From contig NZ_JAAAPJ010000020.1 in assembly GCF_009909145.1 (NCBI RefSeq), positions 90,832-154,831 on the forward strand: DNA of 64,000 nt, given 5' to 3'. The stretch's first letter is position 1, and each line of letters begins with the position of its first letter. Below are positions 16,928-25,293 of the stretch, in pieces. The translations under genes were made by a program, and so were the position numbers. Below the pieces are notes generated by a model. The model had not been told where the DNA came from. It did not search any database and saw only the letters and a list, made by a program, of their open reading frames with translations. The stretch comes from Corallococcus silvisoli (GTDB lineage Bacteria; Myxococcota; Myxococcia; Myxococcales; Myxococcaceae).

Positions 16928-18154
16928 CTAGCGGCGGGAGCCCGAGTCGGGCTCCGTCTCCAGGTCCTGGTCGGGGTCGTAGGGGTCGTCCTCCGGCGGC
17001 AGGAGGCCGTCGGGCTCGTCGCGGCCCAGGGCGTGGCGCACGGCATAGAAACCCACCGCCCCCAGACCCAGGAGGAACGCGAGGGGGCCCACCGCGAGCC
17101 TCACCCCCATCAGCGCCCAGAGCAGGCTCACGCTCACCGCGCCCACGGGCACCCAGCGCAGGAAGGCCGGGCGCTCCACCTCCGGCCGCAGCGCCGCGAT
17201 GACGAGCAGCGCCAGCAGCGCGAGCTCCGGCAGCTCCGACATGGGCAGGTCCCAGCCCGAGCGCGTCTGGATGCCACCGCCCTGGCTGTAGAGCGAATCA
17301 TCCGAGGGACGGTGGGTGGGAATCACCCGCAGCTCCGGAGGCCCGGCGCGCGCGCTCCCCGGGACGGGCACGTTGCTCGGCAGAGGCGACCCGTCCGCCG
17401 TCATCTTGCCCCAGGGCAGGAAGAGCGCGACCACGCACATCGCGACGCCCGCCAGCGCCACCACCCGGGGAAAGCCCACGAGTGAACGGACGTCGAGGTG
17501 GCGACTCACGCCGTCCGGGCCCGCGATGACCAGCCGTGTCTGCTCCAGCGCGATCAACACCGTGCCCGCCGCCCACAGCGGCACCAGCAGGTTGAAGCCC
17601 GACAAGAGCCGCACCGTCAGGGCCAGGAGCAGCAGCGTGAACACGGCGGGGACCTCCGGCCGCATCAGCACCAGGGGCACGCTGTCCACCCAGCCCGGCG
17701 CGTTGCCGTCGCGGCGCAGCTCCCGCGCGACCAGCGCCACCGCGCCCACGAGCGTCAGCAGCGTGCCCAGCACGCCCACGTTGGGGAAGAAGGGGAGGAT
17801 GGACAGCACCAGCGAGAACACCACCAGCCCCGCGCCCAACACGCTCTGCGAGTGGCCCGGCACGTCCTTGAGCCAGCGGGGGCCCGTGTAGCCGTCGTCC
17901 TCCTCGACCTTGGGAGGGGGCGCCGCCGCCGGGGCTCGGCTGGAGGAGGCCCGGCCCTGCTGACGGATCTCCTCCTCCTCGTCCATCAGCTCCGACGCAT
18001 AGGCGGGCTCGGAGGCGGGGCGGCTGGGGCGGTTGCCGCGGGCGCTGCTGGGACGGGGCGCGGCGGCCGGACGGGCCGGCATCTTCGCGCCGCAGTTCTC
18101 GCAGTAACTCAGGCGGACGTCCGCCGCGCTCTCACCGCACTCGGGGCACTGCAT
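16928..18154 (-). CDS. Zinc-ribbon polytopic membrane protein of unknown function
   Basis: 408 residues. An N-terminal zinc ribbon has two Cys pairs (C3/C6 and C18/C21; CPECGE and CENCGAK). Then comes a Pro/Ala/Ser-rich and acidic linker to about residue 110, then eight or so hydrophobic segments, with a short periplasmic-looking loop and an acidic tail. I recognise no catalytic motif. It sits between ccmG and ccmH on the same strand with gaps of about 113 and 139 bases, so it may be a separate unit that landed in the locus or an accessory factor. Zinc-ribbon membrane proteins of this sort are common in myxobacteria and usually uncharacterised. Confidence 0.75.
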   Translation of the reverse strand: MQCPECGESAADVRLSYCENCGAKMPARPAAAPRPSSARGNRPSRPASEPAYASELMDEEEEIRQQGRASSSRAPAAAPPPKVEEDDGYTGPRWLKDVPGHSQSVLGAGLVVFSLVLSILPFFPNVGVLGTLLTLVGAVALVARELRRDGNAPGWVDSVPLVLMRPEVPAVFTLLLLALTVRLLSGFNLLVPLWAAGTVLIALEQTRLVIAGPDGVSRHLDVRSLVGFPRVVALAGVAMCVVALFLPWGKMTADGSPLPSNVPVPGSARAGPPELRVIPTHRPSDDSLYSQGGGIQTRSGWDLPMSELPELALLALLVIAALRPEVERPAFLRWVPVGAVSVSLLWALMGVRLAVGPLAFLLGLGAVGFYAVRHALGRDEPDGLLPPEDDPYDPDQDLETEPDSGSRR

Positions 18155-18293
18155 GGGCCCACCTCGCTGATGCAGGGGCCGGGGGAAGCCCCTTCGAACG
18201 ACGCCGACAGCAGGGACGTACCACGGATTCCAGGCCTCCCGCGAGGCGGCCCCGGTGTCCCAGGCGCCGGACTTCCCAACGGGGGGGCGCCGC

Positions 18294-18854
18294 TCAGTTC
18301 CGCCGCGCGGCCTCGGTGGTGGGCGCGGGGCCCGGCTGGTTCAGCTCCTTCACGCGCGCCGCCAGCGTCTGCGGATCGATGGGGCCCACGTGCTTGCCGC
18401 GGATGATGCCCTGCGCGTCGATGAAGTACGTCTCCGGCACGCCCGCGACGCCGTAGTCCACCGCCATGCGCGAGCGCGTGTCCATCAGCTGGGGGAAGCT
18501 GACGCCCATGCGGCGCAGGAAGTCGCGCGCGTTGTCCTCGGTGTCCTCGAAGACGACGCCCATGAACACCGCCTGGGAGCCCATCTCCCGCGCGCCCCAC
18601 TCGAGCACCGGGTGCTCGTACTTGCACGGCCCGCACCACGACGCCCAGAAGTTGAGGACGACGGGGTGGCCCTTGAGGTCCGCGAGCTTCACGTCCTCGC
18701 CGCCGTCCAGCGGCTTGAGCACGAAGTCCGGCGCGGGAGCGCCCTTGAGCATGAAGGGCACTTCGTGGGGATCGCGCCCGAAGCCCTTGAAGAGGACGAA
18801 GAGCAGCGCCGCGGCCACCGCCGCGAACACCAGGGGAAGCCGCCAGCGCTTCAT
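18294..18854 (-). CDS. ccmG: Thioredoxin-like cytochrome c biogenesis protein CcmG/DsbE
   Basis: 186 residues: an N-terminal membrane anchor (about 6-22), a thioredoxin fold with WCGPC at Cys74/Cys77, and GVPETYF with the cis-Pro typical of CcmG/DsbE. It passes electrons to apocytochrome c or CcmH in the periplasm. The start overlaps the end of ccmF by 4 bases, so the two are coupled. TlpA/ResA is the nearest alternative, but the neighbours decide for CcmG. Confidence 0.92.
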   Translation of the reverse strand: MKRWRLPLVFAAVAAALLFVLFKGFGRDPHEVPFMLKGAPAPDFVLKPLDGGEDVKLADLKGHPVVLNFWASWCGPCKYEHPVLEWGAREMGSQAVFMGVVFEDTEDNARDFLRRMGVSFPQLMDTRSRMAVDYGVAGVPETYFIDAQGIIRGKHVGPIDPQTLAARVKELNQPGPAPTTEAARRN

Positions 18855-20875
18855 GCCGCCCCCCGCTCGGCGTCACCGCCAGGCAGGGGCGGGGCGGCGC
18901 CCACCGTCGGCGCCTCCGCGTGCAGCACCGCGGCCCGGCGCTGCGGCCACACGGCGATGAGCGTGCCCAGCAGCAGCAGCGGCAGGCTGTACCAGATCCA
19001 TCCCACCAGCGGGAACACCCAGACGTTGAAGCTGGCGGTGCCCGTCGTCTCGCTGAAGGCCATCAGCGACACGTACAGGTCCTCCTTCGGGGATTCGCGC
19101 ACCGCGGGCGTGCCCACGGGGTCCGTGCTCCGCTCGTAGTAGTTCATCCGCGGGCGCAGCTCGCTCACCGTGCCGTTGGGCGCCGTCACCTCCAGGCGCG
19201 CGGCGACGAAGGTGCGGTGCGGCTCCTCGCCGGAGGACAGGCCCACGTACTTGAGCTGGTAGCCGTCCAGCATCAGCGTGCCGTCCTTCTTCAGCGTGCC
19301 GGACGTGTGCTTCACGTACGCGCTGGAGGCCGCGACCGCGACGATGATGAGCACGATGCCCAGGTGCACCACGTAGCCGCCGAAGCGCCGGCGCGCCTTG
19401 CCCGTCGCCGTGGCCAGCGCCGTGACGAAGCCCTCCTTGCGCTCCGTCATGCGCACGCGCACCGGCACCGCCAGCTCGCGCAGCGTGATGAGGGTGACGA
19501 AGCCCGCGATGCCGAAGGTCATCAGCGGGTACACGCCGCGCAGGCCCGCCGCGTGGCAGGCGATCGTGATGGCCACGCCCACCGCCGCGGGGATGAGGAA
19601 CTGCCGGCGCAGGGCCGCCTTGTCCGGCGTGCCCCAGGGCAGCACCGGGCCCACGCCCATGAGGAAGAGCACCGCGATGCCGCCCGGCACCGCCATCTTG
19701 TTGAAGTACGGCTCGCCCACGCTCACGCGGATGCCGCGAACGGCCTCCGACACCAGCGGGTAGAGCGTGCCCAGGAGCACCGTGAAGGTGATGGCCACGA
19801 ACACCAGGTTGTTCACCAGGATGCTCGCCTCGCGCGACAGCAGCGAGTTGAGCCGGCCCTCCGGCGCCAGCAGGTGGCCGCGCGTGGCCAGCAGGCCAAT
19901 GCACACCACCAGCAGGACGCCGATGAACACCAGGAACGTGGGCCCGATGTCCGACTGGGTGAACGAGTGCACCGAGTTGAAGATGCCGGAGCGGGTCATG
20001 AACGTGCCCAGGATGGTGAGCACGAACGACGCCAGCGCGAGGCTCAGCGTCCACAGCTTCAGCATCCGCTTGCGCTCCTGCACCATGGTGGAGTGCATGA
20101 ACGCCGTCGCGGTGAGCCACGGCAGGAAGCTGGCGTTCTCCACCGGGTCCCACGCCCAGTAGCCGCCCCAGCCCAGCACCGCGTACGCCCACCAGGAGCC
20201 CAGCACGATGCCCAGCGTGAGGAACATCCACGCGATGAGCGTCCAGCGGCGCAGCGGGGCCATCCACGCTTCGCCAATCTCCCCGCGAAGCAGCCCCGCC
20301 ACCGCGACGCCGAAGGGCACCGTCATGCCCACGTAGCCCGCGTACAGCATGGGCGGGTGGATGATCATCAGGAAGTGGTTCTGCAACAGCGGGTTGGGCC
20401 CGGGCCCATCCGCCGGCACCGGCGACACCGCGCCCCAGGGGTTGGCGGGGCCCGCGATGAGGAAGGCGAAGAAGACGCCCACGGCCAGCATGGTGCCCAG
20501 CGCCAGCTGCATGTAGCGCGCGTGCTCACGGCGGTGCACGAAGGCGAACGCCGCCACGTACACGCCCATGATGAGGCCCCAGAAGAGGATGGACCCTTCC
20601 AGCGCGCTCCACAGCGACACGATGGTGTAGATGAGCGGCGTCGCGCGGCTGCCCACCTGGGACACGTACTTGACGCTGAAGTCGTGGTTGATCAGCGCCT
20701 CCACCATCACCAGGTTGCTGCCAATCATGCAGGCGGCGAAGCCCCACACCGCGCGCAGCACCCAGGGGTAGCTCGCGTCCGTGCGGCGCATGCCCCCCAC
20801 CAGCCCGATGATGGCGCCGAAGGCCGCGAAGGCCAGCCCCGCCAGCACCAGCCCATAGCCCAGCATTCCGTTCAC
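18851..20875 (-). CDS. ccmF: Haem lyase subunit CcmF
   Basis: About 674 residues with some 14-15 membrane segments and the tryptophan-rich haem-handling segment (WGGYWAWDPVENAS) of CcmF/CcmC proteins. A large periplasmic domain near the C-terminus precedes the last membrane helix, as in the family. CcmF takes haem from CcmE and attaches it to apocytochrome c. GTG 20875 overlaps the ccmE stop (GTGA); ATG 20866 is the alternative. The open frame extends further upstream, but that part reads like non-coding overlap with ccmE. Confidence 0.95.
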   Translation of the reverse strand: MNGMLGYGLVLAGLAFAAFGAIIGLVGGMRRTDASYPWVLRAVWGFAACMIGSNLVMVEALINHDFSVKYVSQVGSRATPLIYTIVSLWSALEGSILFWGLIMGVYVAAFAFVHRREHARYMQLALGTMLAVGVFFAFLIAGPANPWGAVSPVPADGPGPNPLLQNHFLMIIHPPMLYAGYVGMTVPFGVAVAGLLRGEIGEAWMAPLRRWTLIAWMFLTLGIVLGSWWAYAVLGWGGYWAWDPVENASFLPWLTATAFMHSTMVQERKRMLKLWTLSLALASFVLTILGTFMTRSGIFNSVHSFTQSDIGPTFLVFIGVLLVVCIGLLATRGHLLAPEGRLNSLLSREASILVNNLVFVAITFTVLLGTLYPLVSEAVRGIRVSVGEPYFNKMAVPGGIAVLFLMGVGPVLPWGTPDKAALRRQFLIPAAVGVAITIACHAAGLRGVYPLMTFGIAGFVTLITLRELAVPVRVRMTERKEGFVTALATATGKARRRFGGYVVHLGIVLIIVAVAASSAYVKHTSGTLKKDGTLMLDGYQLKYVGLSSGEEPHRTFVAARLEVTAPNGTVSELRPRMNYYERSTDPVGTPAVRESPKEDLYVSLMAFSETTGTASFNVWVFPLVGWIWYSLPLLLLGTLIAVWPQRRAAVLHAEAPTVGAAPPLPGGDAERGAA

Positions 20876-21366
20876 GGCGCCCCCGGCGGCGTCGCGGCGG
20901 CGGTGGTGGCGCCCTCGGCCAGCGTGTCCTGCCACTTGCGCGGGGACTCGCCTTCCTTGGGGGCGCGGTACTCGTTGGAGTGGTTCACCATCAGCCGGTT
21001 GGAGGTGAAGATGCCGGCCTTGTCATAGGTGCCCTCCACCACGACGCCGATCTTCTCGCGGAACATCTGCGGGGGCGTCTCCAGCGAGCGCACGTGCACG
21101 CTCTTGGCGTCCTCGTGCGCGCTGTCCGCCACGCGGAAGTCCAGCGTGGTGTGGGACTCGTTCCAGTGGATGCTGCCCGGCTGCACCACGCCGCCCAGGC
21201 GGATGGTGGCCGAGTAGGCCTTGTCCCCGTTGGAGAGCAGCTCCGACGGGCTCCAGTAGTAGACGAGGTTCTCCCCGATGTTGCCGAAGGCGATGAAGCC
21301 GAGGCCGGCGCCGGCGAAGAGCAGGGCTCCCAGCGCGATGAGGCGGTTGCGGTTGACGGGCGTCAT
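20872..21366 (-). CDS. ccmE: Haem chaperone CcmE
   Basis: 164 residues: an N-terminal membrane anchor (about 7-27), then an OB-fold beta barrel and a flexible tail. The haem-binding His lies in the HSNEY motif (H-x3-Y) of typical CcmE. ATG 21366 follows the ccmD stop by 4 bases, with a GGAGT Shine-Dalgarno overlapping that stop. CcmE carries haem from CcmC to CcmF. Confidence 0.94.
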   Translation of the reverse strand: MTPVNRNRLIALGALLFAGAGLGFIAFGNIGENLVYYWSPSELLSNGDKAYSATIRLGGVVQPGSIHWNESHTTLDFRVADSAHEDAKSVHVRSLETPPQMFREKIGVVVEGTYDKAGIFTSNRLMVNHSNEYRAPKEGESPRKWQDTLAEGATTAAATPPGAP

Positions 21367-21370
21367 GGGC

Positions 21371-21541
21371 TCACTCCTTCGAATCGGCGGAGGCGCGAGG
21401 ACGGCGCGCCCAGAGGGAAACCGAGTAGAGCACGAAGGCGGCCACGGAGATGCCGTAGCACGCGCCCACGTACCCCCAACCACCCTGGAGGCGGCCACTG
21501 CCCACCTGGGCCAGCACCAGCAGCGACGTCAGCGAGGTCAT
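21371..21541 (-). CDS. ccmD: Small membrane protein in the CcmD position
   Basis: A 56-residue frame between ccmC and ccmE. It has one hydrophobic segment (about residues 25-45, YVGACYGISVAAFVLYSVSLW) followed by a basic stretch (ARRPR). CcmD proteins are short, single-span and poorly conserved, and help release holo-CcmE from CcmABC. Size, topology, coding spacing (2 bases after ccmC, 4 before ccmE) and position all agree; sequence identity alone would not be enough. Confidence 0.8.
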   Translation of the reverse strand: MTSLTSLLVLAQVGSGRLQGGWGYVGACYGISVAAFVLYSVSLWARRPRASADSKE

Positions 21542-21543
21542 GT

Positions 21544-22257
21544 TCAGGCCACCTTCGAGGAATGGGCCGCGCGCTGCGCGGGGTCGTCCGTGGGCAGCGC
21601 ATCCGGCAGCGCCACCTCCGCCTTCCGCTCCGCGAGCGCGATGCGGTAGCGGTGCACCATGAAGAGGATGAGCAGCGCCAGCATGCCGAACGCCGCCACG
21701 CGCAGGGGCAGCACCATCTGCGGGTCCACCGTCTTGGGGGTGGACTGCACCTGATGGAGGCTGCGCCACCAGCGCACGGAGAACCACACGATGGGCAGGT
21801 TGATGGCCCCGATGATGGCCACCACCGCGCTCCACACCGCGCGCTTCTCCGGGTCCTCCACGAAGCGCCGCAGCACCAGGTAGCCCGTGTAGGACACCAG
21901 CAGGATGGCCTCCGACGTCAGGCGCGGGTCCCATGACCAGTACACGCCCCAGGTGGGGCGGCCCCAGATGGAGCCGGTGATCATCCCCAGCGTGCCGAAG
22001 AGCAGGCCCACCTCCGCGGAGGCCTCCGCCATGGCGTCCGTCTTCCACGACTGGCGCAGGAGGTACGTCACCGCGGCCACGAAGTTGATGAACATGGCCA
22101 TCATGGCCATCCACTGGAGCGGCACGTGGACGTACATGATGCGCTGCACGTCGCCCATCTCCCGGTCCGGCGGCGCCCATGCGAGCCCCAGCCACCAGCC
22201 GACGCCCAACAAGCCCAGCACCAACGCCGGCAGGCCAAACTTGACGAACTTGTTCAT
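21544..22257 (-). CDS. ccmC: Haem exporter/handler CcmC
   Basis: 237 residues with six membrane segments and the tryptophan-rich WGVYWSWDPRLTS motif. Conserved His residues lie in the flanking loops (YVHVPLQW and SLHQVQ). CcmC binds haem on the periplasmic side and loads CcmE. It follows ccmB by 3 bases. Confidence 0.95.
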   Translation of the reverse strand: MNKFVKFGLPALVLGLLGVGWWLGLAWAPPDREMGDVQRIMYVHVPLQWMAMMAMFINFVAAVTYLLRQSWKTDAMAEASAEVGLLFGTLGMITGSIWGRPTWGVYWSWDPRLTSEAILLVSYTGYLVLRRFVEDPEKRAVWSAVVAIIGAINLPIVWFSVRWWRSLHQVQSTPKTVDPQMVLPLRVAAFGMLALLILFMVHRYRIALAERKAEVALPDALPTDDPAQRAAHSSKVA

Positions 22258-22260
22258 CCT

Positions 22261-22956
22261 TCAGTCCTCGATGACCCGGGGAAACAACACGAAGCCTACG
22301 CCCCAGTAAATCAGATTGAACCCCAGCAGCAGCCCCTGCCATGAGCCCAGCTGCTGCATCGGATCTCCCTGGAGCACGAGGGTGGTCCCCTTGGCAGCGG
22401 AGAGGAGGGCCGGGATGACGAGCGGGAACAATAGCAGAGGCAGAAGCACATCCCGGGCCCGGGCGTTGCTTGAAATCGCCGCGTAGACCGTCCCTGGGGC
22501 GCTGAGCGCCAGGCTGCCCAGCACCAGGATGCCCGCCAGGTCTCCAAGCCCGGTGACGATCCGCACCCCGTAGAGGGCCACCATCACCGGCACCAGCAGC
22601 ACGCCCAGGGCCAGGAGCAGCAGGGCGTTGCCCAGGGCCTTGGACAGGAAGATGGCCCGGGCGTCCGCGGGCGCCAGGCGCACGCCGTCCAGGCACGCGT
22701 TCTCCGACTCCACGCGGAAGGACTCGCCCAGGGACAGCACGCTGGCGAACAGGATGGCCAGCCACAGGTAGCCGCCCGCGTTGCGCTCCAGCAGCTTCGT
22801 GTCCGGCCCCAGCGCGAAGGAGAAGAGGAGCAGCGTCGCCATGGCGAAGAACACCAGCGCGTTGAGCCGCGCGCGGGTGCGCCATTCAATGAGCAGGTCC
22901 TTGCGCAGCAGGACGAGCGTCGTCTGGAAGAGGCCCGGGGGGCGCGTGGACCTCAT
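22261..22956 (-). CDS. ccmB: Haem exporter membrane subunit CcmB
   Basis: 231 residues with six hydrophobic segments and the CcmB-type N-terminus (LLRKDLLIEWRTRARLNA). It pairs with the ATPase CcmA. ATG 22956 overlaps the ccmA stop in an ATGA arrangement, so I chose it over the longer open frame to 23001. Confidence 0.94.
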   Translation of the reverse strand: MRSTRPPGLFQTTLVLLRKDLLIEWRTRARLNALVFFAMATLLLFSFALGPDTKLLERNAGGYLWLAILFASVLSLGESFRVESENACLDGVRLAPADARAIFLSKALGNALLLLALGVLLVPVMVALYGVRIVTGLGDLAGILVLGSLALSAPGTVYAAISSNARARDVLLPLLLFPLVIPALLSAAKGTTLVLQGDPMQQLGSWQGLLLGFNLIYWGVGFVLFPRVIED

Positions 22957-23618
22957 GCCGCCACCGCCCGGCCGTCCTGCAGGTGCAGCCGCTCCTCGCA
23001 CAGGCTCATGCCCTGCTCGATGAGGTGCGTGGCCAGCACCACGGTGGTGCCGCCCGCCTTGAGCTCCGCGATGACGCCCTCCATGTCCCGGATGCCCGCG
23101 GGATCCAGCTCGCCGAAGGGTTCGTCCAGGAGCGCCAGCGCCGGGGCCTTCATCAGGAGGCGCGCGATGGCCAGGCGCTTGCGCATGCCTGCGCTGAAGC
23201 CCCGCACCGGGCTGTCCGTGCGGCGGGTGAGGCCCACCCGGTTCAGCAGCGCGTCCGCGGCGTCCTGCGGCGCGTCCACCCCCAGCAGGCGGGCGAGCAC
23301 CATCAGGTTCTGCTGCGCGGTGAGGTCCTCATAAAGGAAGCTGGCGTGGGACAGGAGCGCCACGTCGCGGCGCACCGCTTCGCGCTCCAGGACGGCGTCC
23401 CGGCCCAGCACCTCCACCCGTCCCGCGGTGGGGCCGAGCGCGGTGGCGATGAGGCGCAGCAGCGTCGTCTTCCCGGAGCCGTTGTGGCCGGTGAGCAGCA
23501 GCGAGCGCCCCGGGGGCAGCGCGTAGGTGAGCCGGGCCACCGCCCACCTTCGCCCATAGCGCTTGCTCACGTCATGGAGGGCGAGCGCGGGCGCTGATCC
23601 AGAGGGGGGAGGAGGCAT
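22953..23618 (-). CDS. ccmA: Cytochrome c biogenesis ABC ATPase CcmA
   Basis: 221 residues with Walker A GHNGSGKTT, signature FSAGMRKRLAIA, Walker B LALLDEP and the switch His (ATHL). First gene of the ccm operon. In CcmABC(D), ATP hydrolysis releases holo-CcmE from CcmC. A GGGGGAGGAGG run lies just upstream of the ATG. Confidence 0.95.
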   Translation of the reverse strand: MPPPPSGSAPALALHDVSKRYGRRWAVARLTYALPPGRSLLLTGHNGSGKTTLLRLIATALGPTAGRVEVLGRDAVLEREAVRRDVALLSHASFLYEDLTAQQNLMVLARLLGVDAPQDAADALLNRVGLTRRTDSPVRGFSAGMRKRLAIARLLMKAPALALLDEPFGELDPAGIRDMEGVIAELKAGGTTVVLATHLIEQGMSLCEERLHLQDGRAVAA

Positions 23619-23770
23619 CGGCGGGCCGTTTCGTAGCCGGAAAACCCGCTGTCCACCAGTGAAACCCCTGGCCCGCGGGGGCCCGCCCGCGCCTGCCCGC
23701 GGGAGGGCGGGAAGTTTTTACGCCTGCTCCGCCTGTCCGCCACCCTGCCACTGAAAGGTTTTCCCCACCG

Positions 23771-23830
23771 GTGGGCGCTCAGCGCCACTGCCGCCAACGA
23801 CCGGGACCTCCGTGGGAACTTTCGTTCCAC
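23771..23830. promoter_or_regulatory. Two inverted repeats, possible operators
   Basis: The first (23771-23788) pairs GTG-G-GCGCT with AGCGC-CAC around a single base. The second (23812-23830) pairs GTGGGAAC with GTTCCAC around TTTC, with one bulge. They lie between the divergent ccm and polysaccharide operons. A regulator-binding role is inferred from position only. Confidence 0.3.
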
Positions 23831-23883
23831 CAGGAACACATGAATTAAGCGTTTTGCAGGGTGAATTCCCTACCCTATCGCCT

Positions 23884-23899
23884 TGGCATCCACCGTGCA
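23884..23899 (+). promoter_or_regulatory. Candidate sigma-54 promoter upstream of the polysaccharide deacetylase
   Basis: TGGCAT-N5-GTGCA matches the -24/-12 consensus, with GG and GC correctly 12 bases apart and one mismatch in the -12 half. It would start transcription near 23910, about 55 bases ahead of the ATG at 23965. Many myxobacterial developmental genes use sigma-54. Confidence 0.45.
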
Positions 23900-23964
23900 C
23901 ACACCGCGATGGGGCCCGTTCCATTGGGGGGAACGGGCGGGATTGCGGGCTGGAGGGAGGCGTG

Positions 23965-25293
23965 ATGGCTGGCAGGGTGTTGCGGCGGGCGGCGAAGGCG
24001 GCGGCGGCGGGATTGCTTCACTACAGCGGAGCACGCAAGGCGATGGCGGCGTACCGCCGGTCACAGTCCGGAGGGCGGCGCATCCTCATCGTGAGCTACC
24101 ACCGCGTGGTGAGCGACTTCACGGGGGAGTTGCAGCGCTCCATCCCGGGCCTGCTCATCTCCCAGGAGACATTCCGGCGGCATCTGGAGGAAGCGCACGC
24201 GGCGGGTTTTGAACTGGCGAGCCTGGGCGACGCGGTGGACGTGATGGCGGGGCGGCGCACGGCGAAGAAGGACCTGTGCGTGGTGACGTTCGACGACGGC
24301 TACCGGGACGTCTACCGGCACGCGTACCCGGTGCTCAAGCAGATGGGGGTGCCGGCCATCACCTACCTGCCCACGGCGTTCATCGACACGGACAAGCGCT
24401 TCAACCACGACCGGCTGTTCCACCTGCTGCGCCGGGTCCAGGAGCGCAAGTTCCGCCCGTTCTATGAATCCATGCCGGGCCCGTCGCTGGAGCTGTTGGG
24501 GCCCATCCTCTCCGGGCAGAAGACGGTGTCCGCGTCGCTGGACGACTTCATCGGTGAGCACCCGACGCGTGTGCTCACGGGCATCATCGACGCGCTGGAG
24601 CAGCAGCTGGGCGGCGGCTCGGACCTCATCCCGGAGCAGGGCGACGTGATGAGCTGGGAGGAGGTGCGCCGCATGGCTCGCGACGGCTTCGAGTTCGGCG
24701 CGCACACGCTGGGCCACACGGTGCTGACGCTGGAGCCCACGTCGGTGGTGGAGCACGAGATCCTGGAGTCCAAGCGCACCATCGAGCGCGAGGTGGGCAT
24801 CCAGGTGAAGGACTTCGCGTACTGCAACGGCTGGTACTCGGATGAGATCATCCGCGTGCTCACGCAGAACGGCTTCCGCTCCGGCGTCACCACGGAGGAC
24901 CTGCCCAACCGCGTGGGGGGCGACCCGTTCACCCTCAAGCGCAAGGTGATGTGGGAGAACTTCAGCCTGGGCATGATGGGGGACTACTCGTCCGCGCTCA
25001 CGGTGTGCCAGTTCGATGACTGCTTCGGCGTGCTGGGCATGAACCACCCGGTGCTGGGGCGCCGGCCGCACTCGCTGTCCTCCTCCGGCCCGTCCAACAC
25101 GCTGCTCATCCAGGACCTGGAAGGCCCGGACGCGTCACTGGCGAAGGCGACTCCGGTGGAAGTCGTGGATGTGACAGCGCCGGTCTTCGTGAAGGATCCG
25201 CGGGTTGCCGCGGCGCTGACCGGTGCCCAGGTCGTGGTGGCGCCGAACGTGGCCATTGCCCCGGAGGCGGCGAAGCCGGAGGAGATCCAGTGA
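23965..25293 (+). CDS. Polysaccharide deacetylase (NodB homology domain)
   Basis: 442 residues. NodB-type motifs are visible: FDDGY near residue 110 (metal Asp pair), YLPTAF, and HTLGHTVLT with the H-x3-H metal ligands near 250. The N-terminal region (about 1-60) is basic and amphipathic rather than a classical signal peptide, and the C-terminal 80 residues look unstructured. It would remove N-acetyl groups from a sugar chain. ATG 23965 follows GGAGGGAGG. It ends in a GTGA overlap with the flippase gene, so the product probably modifies the chain exported by that system. Confidence 0.88.
   Translation: MAGRVLRRAAKAAAAGLLHYSGARKAMAAYRRSQSGGRRILIVSYHRVVSDFTGELQRSIPGLLISQETFRRHLEEAHAAGFELASLGDAVDVMAGRRTAKKDLCVVTFDDGYRDVYRHAYPVLKQMGVPAITYLPTAFIDTDKRFNHDRLFHLLRRVQERKFRPFYESMPGPSLELLGPILSGQKTVSASLDDFIGEHPTRVLTGIIDALEQQLGGGSDLIPEQGDVMSWEEVRRMARDGFEFGAHTLGHTVLTLEPTSVVEHEILESKRTIEREVGIQVKDFAYCNGWYSDEIIRVLTQNGFRSGVTTEDLPNRVGGDPFTLKRKVMWENFSLGMMGDYSSALTVCQFDDCFGVLGMNHPVLGRRPHSLSSSGPSNTLLIQDLEGPDASLAKATPVEVVDVTAPVFVKDPRVAAALTGAQVVVAPNVAIAPEAAKPEEIQ

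Larger units (their letters stand above)
23619..23964 (+). other. Divergent intergenic region between ccmA and the polysaccharide locus
   Basis: 346 bases without a gene. It holds GC palindromes near 23672-23708, an inverted repeat at 23771-23788 (arms GTG..GCGCT and AGCGC..CAC around one base), a second imperfect inverted repeat at 23812-23830 (GTGGGAAC and GTTCCAC) and the candidate sigma-54 site at 23884-23899. Both operons must start here. Confidence 0.7.

Noticed and set aside
18920..21028. 702-codon plus-strand frame over ccmF/ccmE
   Set aside because: Shadow of ccmF; Arg/His/Gln-rich with no recognisable fold, while CcmF motifs are clear on the minus strand.
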